Shown here in pieces: positions 26,125 to 34,353 of a DNA stretch of 64,000 nt. The stretch lies in the NCBI RefSeq assembly GCF_016772475.1, contig NZ_CP068596.1:124001-188000 (forward strand). Reading direction: 5' to 3'. The notes under the pieces are model-generated. The model was given only the letters and a program-made list of their open reading frames with translations. It was not told where the DNA came from and ran no database searches. Numbering within the stretch: the stretch's first letter is position 1; the number at the start of each line of letters is the position of its first letter. The stretch is from Paenibacillus sonchi (GTDB taxonomy: Bacteria; Bacillota; Bacilli; Paenibacillales; Paenibacillaceae). A program made the position numbers and the translations under genes.

Positions 26125-26586
26125 TTATACCTTTGGATTAGGCTGATTCTTGGCAATGACCCATGTTTTACCAATCTTGCGAGCTTGGAGTTTACCTTCG
26201 GCACAAATGTTTTTTATTCTTCCCGGAGATAACCCCCATAGTTCCGCCGCCTCTTCAACACCCATTACATCATTTAGAGCGTTTTGTTGGGTGTAAAACG
26301 AATGCAAGTATCCACTACCCAATGGGTCATTTGTGAACTCTTCAAGGTTTAAACTGGACATAATCTCTCCGAACATGTCCAACAAAACCATTTCTTCCGG
26401 CCCGAACTTGTGGGTGTAATCCAATAATTTGCGATGGATTGCCTCAATTGTTTTTTCTGGCTGACGGGCAATTTTGTCCAGGTATTGTGAAGAGATAGAG
26501 GGGACGCCTTTATCAAGCACCCGATCCCCCAACACATTTGCTATAGCTATCAGGCGGCCAAATGCTATGCTGCGATTATCACTCAT
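26125..26586 (-). CDS. Cas8c C-terminus-like domain fused to an excisionase-like HTH
   Basis: 153 residues; the ATG overlaps the previous stop (TAATG). Residues about 5-105 (AFGRLIAIANVLGD, QYLDKIARQPEK, FGEIMSSLN, GYLHSFYTQQ) follow the pattern of the helical C-terminal part of Cas8c/Csd1, which can also act as a separate small subunit. Residues about 108-150 form an excisionase-like HTH (VEEAAELWGLSPGRIKNICAEG). No cas genes or CRISPR repeats are nearby. The resemblance is by memory of the family and needs a profile search. It may be an element-encoded regulator. Confidence 0.45.
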   Translation of the reverse strand: MSDNRSIAFGRLIAIANVLGDRVLDKGVPSISSQYLDKIARQPEKTIEAIHRKLLDYTHKFGPEEMVLLDMFGEIMSSLNLEEFTNDPLGSGYLHSFYTQQNALNDVMGVEEAAELWGLSPGRIKNICAEGKLQARKIGKTWVIAKNQPNPKV

Positions 26587-26753
26587 TAGGAGTCGCACCG
26601 CCAGTTCTGGATGATCTGTAACATGTTATTTTCTGCCTCTTCTTCACTTTCAAACTCTCCTTTTTCGTTAACTCCATCACTAATTGTCCAGTATTCTTTC
26701 CCGAACTCATTCGGCCAAGAGGATATTGCTACTTTAAAATTTTGAATATCCAT
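26586..26753 (-). CDS. small hypothetical protein (55 aa)
   Basis: The ATG at 26753 follows AAAGGAGAATAGAC; an open frame extends further upstream without a ribosome site. The sequence is short, acidic at the C terminus and not recognised. It is coupled to the Cas8c-like gene through a TAATG overlap. Confidence 0.55.
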   Translation of the reverse strand: MDIQNFKVAISSWPNEFGKEYWTISDGVNEKGEFESEEEAENNMLQIIQNWRCDS

Positions 26754-26800
26754 GTCTATTCTCCTTTTGCCCGACACCTTTGCGTGTCTGCGTCTATTAT

Positions 26801-27292
26801 TTATTGATTTGTTAGCGGGGACCATTTGCGGACCTTAACAGATGTATATAATTGATCTTCGCTAGTTTGTGGCGGTACTCCGGTATAAATACCGCTATAG
26901 CTTTTACCCGGAAGATGAATAAATTCACCATAAGAATCACGACCAACGACCCGCCCGATTCTCTCTTCTTCTGAGACCATCAGGATGGTGAAATCCCTCA
27001 ACCAGTCTATCTCGTGGTCAATGGACAAGGTCCATTGGGCCTCAATGTCCCTTGGAAAACATCCATCCCCCGGTGATATTACAAAACGTTTGATAAAATT
27101 AATCTTATTATTTTTAATGGTGTCGTAATCTGCCAAAACCCCTGGTCGATCACATTGAGACAAAACCAATTTTCCATTAGGAAGTACTACAGCACTGTAG
27201 TATACTCCGTCAACCTCCAATAAACTATAGTATTTACCACACCACTCGAATCCGGTCTCTTTGATTGTTTTTACAAATTGTTCTCTGTTCAT
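26801..27292 (-). CDS. hypothetical protein (163 aa)
   Basis: ATG with GAGGAGCAGG upstream. A soluble protein with aromatic-rich, beta-like segments and no recognisable motif. Part of the minus-strand set downstream of the operator-promoter at 27740-27794. Confidence 0.55.
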   Translation of the reverse strand: MNREQFVKTIKETGFEWCGKYYSLLEVDGVYYSAVVLPNGKLVLSQCDRPGVLADYDTIKNNKINFIKRFVISPGDGCFPRDIEAQWTLSIDHEIDWLRDFTILMVSEEERIGRVVGRDSYGEFIHLPGKSYSGIYTGVPPQTSEDQLYTSVKVRKWSPLTNQ

Positions 27293-27352
27293 TTCCTGCT
27301 CCTCATGCCCGGCTCCTTGTTGAGCCTGCAGCGTTTATCTTTGTCAGCTAGT

Positions 27353-27721
27353 TTATTTAGAGTTAAATTCTGCTCGCATCGCATTGCGTTCTTCTTCAGT
27401 GAAGAGAGCTAACATCGTTTTCAATTCTTTGTTTAGATCCGATGCCAAGACGGCTGCTTTTTCAAGTTTGATTTGCATAGCAGGACCGAACTGCGTTGTT
27501 TTTCTAGCGTTGTTTAACTCATGGTAAGCAGTCGCGGCTTCTTTCGTTCTTTTTACGAAATCGAATACTACAAACTTACTTGGTTTCAATACAGCCACTC
27601 CTTCCTTAACTTCCTTCCAAGCCATAGCAAGAGCTTGGGCGAAGTATTCCTTTACTTTGCCACCAAATCGTACGACAGCACCTCTTGCAATTTCCCAAGC
27701 TCTTACCATGACCTCTTTCAT
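27353..27721 (-). CDS. hypothetical protein (122 aa)
   Basis: ATG just after AAGGAGGAAACGAAA. Largely helical and Ala/Lys-rich, with amphipathic segments. Family not recognised. It is the first gene behind a consensus promoter carrying two palindromic operators, so it is probably tightly regulated. Confidence 0.6.
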   Translation of the reverse strand: MKEVMVRAWEIARGAVVRFGGKVKEYFAQALAMAWKEVKEGVAVLKPSKFVVFDFVKRTKEAATAYHELNNARKTTQFGPAMQIKLEKAAVLASDLNKELKTMLALFTEEERNAMRAEFNSK

Positions 27722-27739
27722 TTTCGTTTCCTCCTTAAT

Positions 27740-27794
27740 AGTGCGTTATCGCACTTCTTGAATATAATATATCACGTGCGATAACGCATGTCAA
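27740..27794 (-). promoter_or_regulatory. sigma-A promoter with two palindromic operators
   Basis: On the minus strand, TTGACA (27794-27789), a 17-base spacer and TATATT (27771-27766) form a near-consensus promoter for the gene at 27721. Two copies of TGCGNTANCGCA lie in it: one fills the spacer (27777-27788), the other is downstream of the -10 inside AGTGCGTTATCGCACT (27740-27755). A repressor bound here would block polymerase at two points. Confidence 0.8.
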
Positions 27795-27819
27795 CAGAAA
27801 CAGATAGATTATTTTTCCA

Positions 27820-27849
27820 TTGCTTAAAAATTCCTATCGTGGTTATAAT
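27820..27849 (+). promoter_or_regulatory. possible promoter of the phage-like cluster
   Basis: TTGCTT (27820-27825), 18-base spacer and TATAAT (27844-27849), about 37 bases before the ATG at 27886. It is divergent from the minus-strand promoter just to its left. Confidence 0.55.
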
Positions 27850-27885
27850 ACAAACAAACGTTCTTATTTTTTGGAGGCGATGAAG

Positions 27886-28083
27886 ATGAAAATGGCAATA
27901 GGGCAAACCATCGAAATCGTATATGTTGATAAAGCAGGGAAAATCACACAGAGGAAGATAGAGGTTAAGGGAGTCCGTGACGGCCGCATTCGGGCAACCT
28001 GCCTGACCACCGGCGCGCCCCGGGTTTTTCTGGCCGTAAACATCCTCGCCTGGCAACCGGTGCAGGAGCGGAGATATGCTTGA
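27886..28083 (+). CDS. small WYL-like protein
   Basis: 65 residues; the ATG at 27886 has TTGGAGG eight bases upstream (ATG at 27880 is too close). IEIVYVDKAGKITQRKIEV, a Cys, and PRVFLAVNILAW resemble the strands of WYL-type ligand-sensing domains. Short stand-alone proteins of this kind are common in phage-derived blocks. It overlaps the next gene by 8 bases. Confidence 0.55.
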   Translation: MKMAIGQTIEIVYVDKAGKITQRKIEVKGVRDGRIRATCLTTGAPRVFLAVNILAWQPVQERRYA

Positions 28084-28375
28084 TGATACTCCACGCAAGC
28101 TGCTGCGGATCATCGCACAGTTTCGTTATCACTTCAGGCGGATGCCGACGCTCCCGGAGTTAAGGCGGTTAAGCGGGCGGCGGCCAGCGGATATTATAAA
28201 GGGGTTTAAAATACTGGCTGCTGAAAATTACATATCATGGGAAGCGTCTCAGCCTATCGAGACAGCCGTCATTCTTGAGGGATGGGAAAGGGGTGTACCT
28301 TATGACAGTTATCCGCAGAGAGGCGTGCAGAGTGGTAGGGGCGGCACCAACATAGATTACTGGCTTTATCATTAA
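28076..28375 (+). CDS. winged-helix-like protein
   Basis: 99 residues; the ATG overlaps the WYL-like stop. RKLLRIIAQFRYHFRRMPTL, then ELRRLSG and IIKGFKILAAENYI resemble a LexA-type winged helix. Probably a small DNA-binding protein; no ligand domain is visible. Confidence 0.55.
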   Translation: MLDDTPRKLLRIIAQFRYHFRRMPTLPELRRLSGRRPADIIKGFKILAAENYISWEASQPIETAVILEGWERGVPYDSYPQRGVQSGRGGTNIDYWLYH

Positions 28376-28387
28376 GGAGGGGTCACC

Positions 28388-28858
28388 GTGTCCAAATTGG
28401 AGGGGAACGAGCGATGGAAAACAAAAATGATCATGACCGAGCATACTGATCAATTTGAGGCGCAGCAGCATGCCAGGAATAATATGATAACGATTGATGA
28501 AATGACGATGGTCCGCGACCTCATCTTGCTCCCTTACATAGACACCATGGTTGGCAAGAGCCTCAAGGAGATCGAGCACTCCGGCAACATTCTGCAACGG
28601 GCCTATTCGCTGGCCGGGCAAGCCATCCAGCGACGGATAATGCAGGACATCTATCAGTTGCGAAAGGAGCTGAAGAAGCGCAATATCAAGGTGCTGGAGG
28701 ATGAGCAAGACGATTTTATATCTAATTACATAATCTTTTGCCGGGGCTACGAGGGGCCATTTGGCATGACGCGCGATGTAATGCGTACCGAGATCAGCCT
28801 GCGGTTGACTAAGTATACCTCGGAACTTGGAAACTCATTGAAAGATTATTTTAAATAA
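28388..28858 (+). CDS. hypothetical protein (156 aa)
   Basis: GTG start with AAGGAGGGGTCACC upstream. A helical, charged, soluble protein, not recognised, at the end of the three-gene run 27886-28858. A terminator follows at 28876. Confidence 0.6.
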   Translation: MSKLEGNERWKTKMIMTEHTDQFEAQQHARNNMITIDEMTMVRDLILLPYIDTMVGKSLKEIEHSGNILQRAYSLAGQAIQRRIMQDIYQLRKELKKRNIKVLEDEQDDFISNYIIFCRGYEGPFGMTRDVMRTEISLRLTKYTSELGNSLKDYFK

Positions 28859-28875
28859 ATGATCCAGCATAACAA

Positions 28876-28900
28876 AACCCCAGGAGATTACCCTGGGGTT
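28876..28900. terminator. terminator between convergent genes
   Basis: AACCCCAGG (28876-28884) and CCTGGGGTT (28892-28900). It sits just past the stop of the minus-strand nuclease. Confidence 0.7.
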
Positions 28901-28904
28901 CGTC

Positions 28905-29624
28905 TTATTCACACGCGATTCCATCACCATCCCGGTCCAACTTTTTAGAGTAGCCCGGTTCACCCTTATGGAGCGGTGCTGCGCCGGCTGCTCTTACTGC
29001 TGAACAATTCTTATAATACACATTTTCAGTCGGATTCTTTGTTGCAGCGGGCTTATTAGTGGCCGATGGCTTTGTAGTTGCTTTTGGTTTAGTTGTAGGT
29101 TTTGGTGTAGCTGTTGGTTTATCAGTAGCGTAATTTTCGAGGCTCCAAATCCCTAATTTCGCAGCTTGTGCTTTTTTCTGGATTTTCCTAAATTGTTCCA
29201 CATACTTTACATTTGGCTGGAAGACCACCACGCGGGCATAACCCTTTTCCAGCAAAAGTTCATTTAGCATTTTGTCGCCTATGTATACATAAGCCAACAG
29301 ACGTCCATACTTATCCCTTTGAGCCACATCAAACTCAAGCTCGACGGTTTGTCCTTTTAGAATCTTGGTTGTATAGGCGCTGGCTTCCGGACCAAACGGC
29401 TGCACTGGTTTGTCAGGGTGTTTTGTCTCGGGAGTATCAACGAGCAGAAGTCGAATTTTTTCCTTTTTGCCATCGGGCATTTTAACGGTAAAGGTATCGC
29501 CATCAGTCACCGCCGTGACCTCCGCTTCAATCTTCATTCCCTCGGCTGTTACGTGTCTGAATGGTATTGAAGATAAGAACAGAACAACTACCAGCCATGA
29601 AAGTAATCTCTTAGTTTTAAACAT
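28905..29624 (-). CDS. secreted thermonuclease-like protein with Excalibur domain
   Basis: 239 residues. Signal peptide at 1-27 (LLSWLVVVLFLSS, then VTA). The staphylococcal-nuclease fold covers about 30-165: VTDGDTFTV, RLLLVDTPE (Arg and Asp of the active site), RDKYGRLLAYV. A Thr/Lys/Pro-rich linker (166-200) precedes a C-terminal Excalibur calcium-binding motif (DRDGDGIACE). It degrades extracellular nucleic acids. No partner gene is needed; it stands alone between terminators. Confidence 0.9.
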   Translation of the reverse strand: MFKTKRLLSWLVVVLFLSSIPFRHVTAEGMKIEAEVTAVTDGDTFTVKMPDGKKEKIRLLLVDTPETKHPDKPVQPFGPEASAYTTKILKGQTVELEFDVAQRDKYGRLLAYVYIGDKMLNELLLEKGYARVVVFQPNVKYVEQFRKIQKKAQAAKLGIWSLENYATDKPTATPKPTTKPKATTKPSATNKPAATKNPTENVYYKNCSAVRAAGAAPLHKGEPGYSKKLDRDGDGIACE

Positions 29625-29908
29625 TTCTAGTTTGCTCCTCTGCTAGAATATGAGAACATTTTAGCAGCATTAAGAAAATGATACTATACGTTTTTGAACC
29701 GACAGAGTAACTCTGAGTGATTATACTGGCGGGGTTTCTTGCAAGGTCAGAAATACTGCATTTCAGATATAAAACGGGGCTAACTCCCCATCAAATCCCA
29801 CCAGCTCACCGGTGGCCAGCAGTGAAATCAATTCTTCACCTGTCATTAGATAGACAACCATTTTGAAGCAATTTGATGATCGTCCCCGGATCCACTTCTT
29901 CTGCTCTA

Positions 29909-30088
29909 TCATCCTCTGTCATTTTCTTCATTCATTTTTACGTTCCTTTCCACAGGATTAGATGTAGTAATCTTTCGTCCTGTCCCGGTACTTCCAATGA
30001 TTAGATCATGTAATTGACGGGACCGAGAATCCTTACGTTCTTCTCTTTTTTTAATGAGTTCTTTAATTACAGGTAATTTCTTCAGCAT
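29909..30088 (-). CDS. possible small basic protein
   Basis: 59 residues from the ATG at 30088 with AAGGGATGGG upstream (an ATG at 30100 is possible). The N terminus is Lys/Arg-rich and helical (KELIKKREERKDSRSR). Composition is plausible but there is no family evidence. The 29640-29900 gap beside it holds a short minus-strand frame that could be another small gene broken by a shift (MTGEELISLLATGE), which I cannot confirm. Confidence 0.3.
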   Translation of the reverse strand: MLKKLPVIKELIKKREERKDSRSRQLHDLIIGSTGTGRKITTSNPVERNVKMNEENDRG

Positions 30089-30189
30089 TCTGTGACCCAT
30101 CCCTTGTTTTTATTTTTAAATTTTTTGCTTTTGGAGAAAAATGATCAACGCATACCTGAAGAACAGGGAAGGGAACCGGCTATCCAAAT

Positions 30190-30489
30190 TTAACTCTGCA
30201 AGTCTCTTTCCCGTTCCTTGAGATACAACAACTCAAAGCGTTCATCATTTTCCTTATAGAGCTCCGTGTCGGTGAGCCCAAAAGAGATGAGCAAATCATA
30301 GATGCATCTGCGATAGCCTTCGCCTTTGCCGGAACAAAATTTCACATCTTCTTTTTTGCCTTCAATAGCAAAAAATTTAAGATCCTCGAAATTGTCCTGG
30401 CGCTTCTTAAAAAGTTCCGTTAAATCCTTCATTATTTTTTCGATTCGAATATGCGTTGTTGCAATGGAAGAGTGAAAGCCGTATTCCAC
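30190..30489 (-). CDS. hypothetical protein (99 aa)
   Basis: The frame opens with GTG at 30489; an internal ATG at 30432 is also possible, and neither has a strong ribosome site. The protein is charged and helical (LTELFKKRQDNFEDLK) with two Cys. Family not recognised. It is divergent from the broken integrase at 30546. Confidence 0.4.
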   Translation of the reverse strand: MEYGFHSSIATTHIRIEKIMKDLTELFKKRQDNFEDLKFFAIEGKKEDVKFCSGKGEGYRRCIYDLLISFGLTDTELYKENDERFELLYLKERERDLQS

Positions 30490-30545
30490 CGTTTGATAAG
30501 AGCGGATTTTTTCGACGTGTTATATAATTGGAGAAGGAGATACAT

Positions 30546-31446
30546 ATGCTTGAAGAATTTCTACATCATCTAGAGAAAAAAGGGCTTTCCCATAAAACGG
30601 TAAAAAGCTATAGTGTGAGCTGGAAACGATTTGAAACCTGGATGCAGTCTACTTCACCGGATCATCCGATCGAGGTTGCCTATGCGACCCAAAGGGACAT
30701 CGCTGATTTCAAACGGCATCTGTTGGTTGCAGGGGGAAGAGGAGGCAAGCCGGCTTGGCCGGCAACCAATCAGCTCACCTTCGTGCACCTCAACGCCATC
30801 TTTCGTTTTTTTGCCGAACAAGGGTACATCCTGACAATCCGGTCGGATCGATCAAAAAGCCAGCAAGAGCTCGCCGTGCTCCAAAGTGGCTTACCCGCAA
30901 TGAGCAGAATGCGCTGCTGTGGGAAGTTCGGAACCTAGCGGGGAAACGGGAGAATGCGATTGTGCTAACCTTTCTTCGCTTAGGGCTCCGCGTGCATGAG
31001 CTTTGTGATCTGCAGATTACTGATCTCACGTTAAGCGACAGGAAGAAAACAGCCTACATCCGGGGAAGGGGGATAAGGATCGGGAGCTGCCCATAAACTC
31101 TGAACTGCGAGCTGTGCTGCAGAACTACCTAAAAGAGAGGGATTCCTCCAGCCCGTACCTTTTCGTGTCAAGGAGATCCGATAAATGTTCGGAACGCGGA
31201 ATACAGCATATGATCAAAAAATATCGGCAGCGGACTCAAATCCCTCACCTTACCTGTCATGCCTTAAGGCACACCTTTGGGCATGACCTGGCAACTGCGA
31301 AACCGCCGGTTCCCCTGGATCGAGTGGCCATGCTCATGGGCCATTACAAGGAAGATGGCAAACCGAATATCGAAATGACTATGATTTATACGACTCCTGG
31401 TGTTGAGGATTTGGAAGCAGCTGTCGAGTCGATCAGCTGGACCTAA
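30546..31446 (+). pseudogene. tyrosine recombinase broken by two one-base deletions
   Basis: ATG after GAGAAGGAGATACAT. Three frames give one integrase: core-binding part (MLEEFLHHLEKKGLSHKT), then DNPVGSIKKPARARRAPKW with the catalytic Arg in LGLRVHEL, then RELPINSELRAVL and CHALRHTFGHDLA, LMGHYK and MIYTTPG with the Tyr. One extra base near 30830 and one near 31065-31070 rejoin all frames. The last 60 coding bases recur three more times downstream. Either a recent pseudogene or an intact gene with consensus errors. Confidence 0.8.
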
Positions 31447-31447
31447 T
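31381..31447 (+). repeat. integrase-tail repeat R1 (parent copy)
   Basis: 3' coding end of the integrase: it encodes MIYTTPG...AAVESISWT and the stop. The block GAGTCGATCAGCTGGA is shared with R2 and R3. Confidence 0.75.
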
Positions 31448-31505
31448 GAATTGTAGACGCATATTGATCATTAAATTACAGCATTTAGAGTTAAGGGGGA
31501 GAGTT

Positions 31506-31949
31506 ATGGGCACTTCATGGGAATATTTTAAGCGTTATGAAATTAAACCCGATGAGGATTATGGTGACGACATTATTCACTACATTGATAATGACTCACT
31601 TAATATTACCTATTCGACGTCCAGTCAACTTGCTTCAATAATCGAACATTTTGGAATCCAACTACCGGTATATGATGTTTATGAACCGCCTAAATCAAAA
31701 ATATTAAATTTAGTTGATCCGCTTATGGTAGCGCGGGCAGCCAGTAAAGGAATTGAATTGCTTGAATCCGAAATCAATCCATTTGTTAAAAGCTTGGGCT
31801 CGTCAAATGATCTGGAGCACTTGTTTTCCCCTAATGATATCGATGAGTACCATACAGCTGAGAGTTTAAATGAAAGAATAAGTTCATATCTAAAGAAGAT
31901 GGTCACTCTCTCCATCAGCGGACACTACTTTGTGAGAAGTAACGACTAG
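31506..31949 (+). CDS. hypothetical cassette gene (147 aa)
   Basis: ATG after TTAAGGGGGAGAGTT, 60 bases behind the integrase stop. A soluble acidic protein, not recognised; residues 60-110 look helical. It is the first gene in a run of genes separated by copies of the integrase tail. Confidence 0.55.
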   Translation: MGTSWEYFKRYEIKPDEDYGDDIIHYIDNDSLNITYSTSSQLASIIEHFGIQLPVYDVYEPPKSKILNLVDPLMVARAASKGIELLESEINPFVKSLGSSNDLEHLFSPNDIDEYHTAESLNERISSYLKKMVTLSISGHYFVRSND

Positions 31950-32049
31950 ATCGAACTCCAGGAGAAAATCTTTGGATTTATTGCACAGCGCGAAGATTAT
32001 ATGAATTAAGGTTTGTCAAAAAAGATATAAATGATGGAGAGGTTACAAT

Positions 32050-32976
32050 ATGAATAATGAATTATTGAATGATTTAGTGTTGTCCGTAAAAAGTCAGAAT
32101 CTTCATGTGCTGAATGTAATTGTTAGACAAGATGGTAATATAATTGCTAAACATGATTTTAAAGAAGAAAAGCCTACTCTCTTGTATTCAGTAAGTAAGA
32201 CGTTTACATCAATGGCAGTCGGTATTGCTATTAGTGAAGGTTACTTTAAAATTAGTGACCTCGTTATAGATTTTTTCCCAGATATTCAACATGTACCAAT
32301 AAATGAATATCTAAAAGAGATGACTATTCATGATTTGCTCTGTATGGGAACTGGACATGCAGAATGCCCAGTTATGAAGGCAGATTGGAGTAATGGTAAA
32401 GAATGGGATATTTCTCAATTGTTCTTTTATGAACCGATTATATTCAAACCAGGTACTCACTTTACATATAACAATGCTTCAACATATATGCTTTCAAAAA
32501 TCATAAGCAGTACTACGGGGAGTAACCTAAATGAATATTTGGATGAAAAAATATTCAGACATTTAGATATACCGAAACCTAAATGGGATACATGTCCAAA
32601 AGGAATTTCTCAAGGATTTTCAGGGCTATATTTAACAGCGGAGCAATTATCAAGATTTGGACAATTGATTCTTGATAAAGGAATTTGGAAGGGTAAGCAA
32701 CTTATTCCTTCAAGTTATATTGAACAAGCAACATCTGTCCAAATAAAAACCAATGATTTTACTCCGTATTTTGCTACGGCAGACCATCATCAAGGTTACG
32801 GTTATCAAATATGGATGAACTCATATTCTAATTCATATCGTATGGATGGTTTATATGGTCAATATGTTGTAATGCTACCAGAGAAGAATGCAGTTATAAC
32901 ATATATTTCAGATGAACCACAAAATATGACAGGGGTTCTTGAACTTACATGGGATACTTTAATAGAGAAACTATAA
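32050..32976 (+). CDS. serine hydrolase of the class C beta-lactamase / PBP4-like fold
   Basis: 308 residues. Catalytic SxxK at S47-VSK50 and YxN as Y140-NN; a C-terminal HHQGYGYQIW fits the third motif region. ATG with GATGGAGAGG upstream. No signal peptide, so the protein is probably cytoplasmic and not a resistance beta-lactamase. Family members include esterases, peptidases and amidases, and the substrate cannot be told. It lies between integrase-tail repeats R1 and R2 and is AT-richer than the flanking core genes. Confidence 0.8.
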   Translation: MNNELLNDLVLSVKSQNLHVLNVIVRQDGNIIAKHDFKEEKPTLLYSVSKTFTSMAVGIAISEGYFKISDLVIDFFPDIQHVPINEYLKEMTIHDLLCMGTGHAECPVMKADWSNGKEWDISQLFFYEPIIFKPGTHFTYNNASTYMLSKIISSTTGSNLNEYLDEKIFRHLDIPKPKWDTCPKGISQGFSGLYLTAEQLSRFGQLILDKGIWKGKQLIPSSYIEQATSVQIKTNDFTPYFATADHHQGYGYQIWMNSYSNSYRMDGLYGQYVVMLPEKNAVITYISDEPQNMTGVLELTWDTLIEKL

Positions 32977-32999
32977 TATTATTGAGAACTAGGTTTAGC

Positions 33000-33548
33000 C
33001 ATGATACAGATTCAAGCAAAACGGCTCATTGGCTCTATTGAATAGTTCGAAGATACTGAAACGTAGTCTCATATTGTTCAGGAAGGGGGCGGAGTTATGA
33101 AATGGGTTTGGTTAGGAGTTTGCCGTATACGTATGAATTTGAATTGGAAAGCGATGATAGATTAGAACTTAAACTATCATGTCGTGAATAAGAGATCGTA
33201 CATATGCTGCGTTTAACGTTTGGGCGTGATGTTGTGGCCGATTTGAGCATGTTAGAGTCGGAATGATAGGCGCATATAGCGCAGAAAGGAGAATGCGTAT
33301 GGCCTGTTATAACTGTATTGCTGGTGATTTGGTTCAGGTTAACGGGATGGGTGAAACGGACGAATATCGGTTTGGATCATTTAGTGAAAGAAGGCCATGC
33401 CGTTGTTCCGCCGCAAGTTGGATCAAAGTCCTTTTTTGGAATGCCACAAATGATTGAATTTTTGAAGCTATACGCAAACAATCCAGATTATAAAGTATTT
33501 GAAGTTAGCCCACTAGGTATCAGTGAAATTAACGATTTCAATAGACAT
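33000..33548 (+). pseudogene. degenerate gene remnants
   Basis: Short frames at 33103-33190 and 33318-33551, the latter encoding KEGHAVVPPQVGSKSFFGM and FEVSPLGISEINDFNRH, look protein-like but are broken and have no clear ribosome site. Probably one or two decayed cassette genes before repeat R2. Confidence 0.3.
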
Positions 33549-33612
33549 TGATTTATATGACTCTTGAAGTGGAAGGTTTAGTAATTGCCGTGGAGTCGAT
33601 CAGCTGGACTTA
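33549..33612 (+). repeat. integrase-tail repeat R2
   Basis: Translates in frame as LIYMTLEVEG...AVESISWT and stop; GGAGTCGATCAGCTGGAC is shared with the parent copy. Confidence 0.75.
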
Positions 33613-33630
33613 AAATGAAGGAGGGCAAGC

Positions 33631-33969
33631 ATGGCAAAGGCAAGGTATCAAGTAAGTTCTGACAAAGGTGCCACCTGGAAGTGTCGCTGGATTGATCGAA
33701 CGAATTTTGATCCTCGGAAAAGTGTACTTAAGCCAGGTGATTACATTCAAACGCCCAAAGGGACTGTTGTTGTAAGTATCATAGAAGGGAAGCTATCCTC
33801 AGCGCCTATAGATGATACATTCCTGGTTGAATATAGATATACCTTTGAAGGAGAGGTCTTCAGCATTATTGCTTCATCAGATAGCGAAGCTGACTATTTC
33901 TTTGCTCAAGAACTATTGAACAAAGGAATTGTTGTCAGAACTGAGATTGGAACGCTGGAAAATAAATGA
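33631..33969 (+). CDS. hypothetical cassette gene (112 aa)
   Basis: ATG after AAAATGAAGGAGGGCAAGC, directly behind R2; its stop codon lies inside R3. A small, soluble, probably beta-rich protein (YQVSSDKGATWKCRW, KPGDYIQTPKGTVV) of unknown family. A cassette-like layout: repeat, gene, repeat. Confidence 0.6.
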   Translation: MAKARYQVSSDKGATWKCRWIDRTNFDPRKSVLKPGDYIQTPKGTVVVSIIEGKLSSAPIDDTFLVEYRYTFEGEVFSIIASSDSEADYFFAQELLNKGIVVRTEIGTLENK

Positions 33970-34030
33970 TTTATATGACACCTAGTGTTGAGGCCCAAAA
34001 GGCTGCGGTGGAGTCGATCAGCTGGAAGTA
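33966..34030 (+). repeat. integrase-tail repeat R3
   Basis: Translates as MIYMTPSVEAQKAAVESISWK and stop: the same length, phase and stop as the integrase end. Confidence 0.8.
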
Positions 34031-34065
34031 ATGAAAATACAATGTTTTTATAGGGAGGGCGAAGG

Positions 34066-34275
34066 TTGGAAGAATTCTATAGAGAGCAATCTGAAAAAGC
34101 TTTAAAAGAAATTGAACGGCTGAAAACAATGTATTTACATCAAATGCAAGAGATTTCAGATCTTAAAAACGAGAACAGATTTCTAAAGGATCAAATTGCT
34201 GGTAAGCCAATGACCGAGAGGGAGCAGCTGCTACTCCAGGTGGCCAACCAGATCATCAAAGAATTGGGTAAGTAA
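34066..34275 (+). CDS. small coiled-coil protein
   Basis: 69 residues from TTG with AGGGAGGGCGAAGG upstream. Nearly all helical with heptad spacing (EIERLKTMYLHQMQEISDLK, ENRFL), so a coiled coil. Its stop overlaps the start of repeat R4. Function unknown. Confidence 0.6.
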   Translation: MEEFYREQSEKALKEIERLKTMYLHQMQEISDLKNENRFLKDQIAGKPMTEREQLLLQVANQIIKELGK

Positions 34276-34278
34276 CAG

Positions 34279-34309
34279 CTGCTGCATTGGAATCATCAGC
34301 TAGACTTAG
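34279..34309 (+). repeat. integrase-tail repeat R4 (decayed)
   Basis: GCTGCATTGGAATCATCAGC then TAGACTTAG aligns with the last part of R1-R3 with several changes and no longer keeps the reading frame. Confidence 0.5.
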
Positions 34310-34353
34310 AAATAACGTATTATCAATAATAAATGAAGGTTGAGGTTATTCAT

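Noticed and set aside
26125..26586. A functional type I-C CRISPR system
   Set aside because: Only one small domain resembles Cas8c; there are no other cas genes or repeats in the window.
32050..32976. Class C beta-lactamase conferring resistance
   Set aside because: No signal peptide; the SxxK/YxN fold is shared by many esterases and peptidases.
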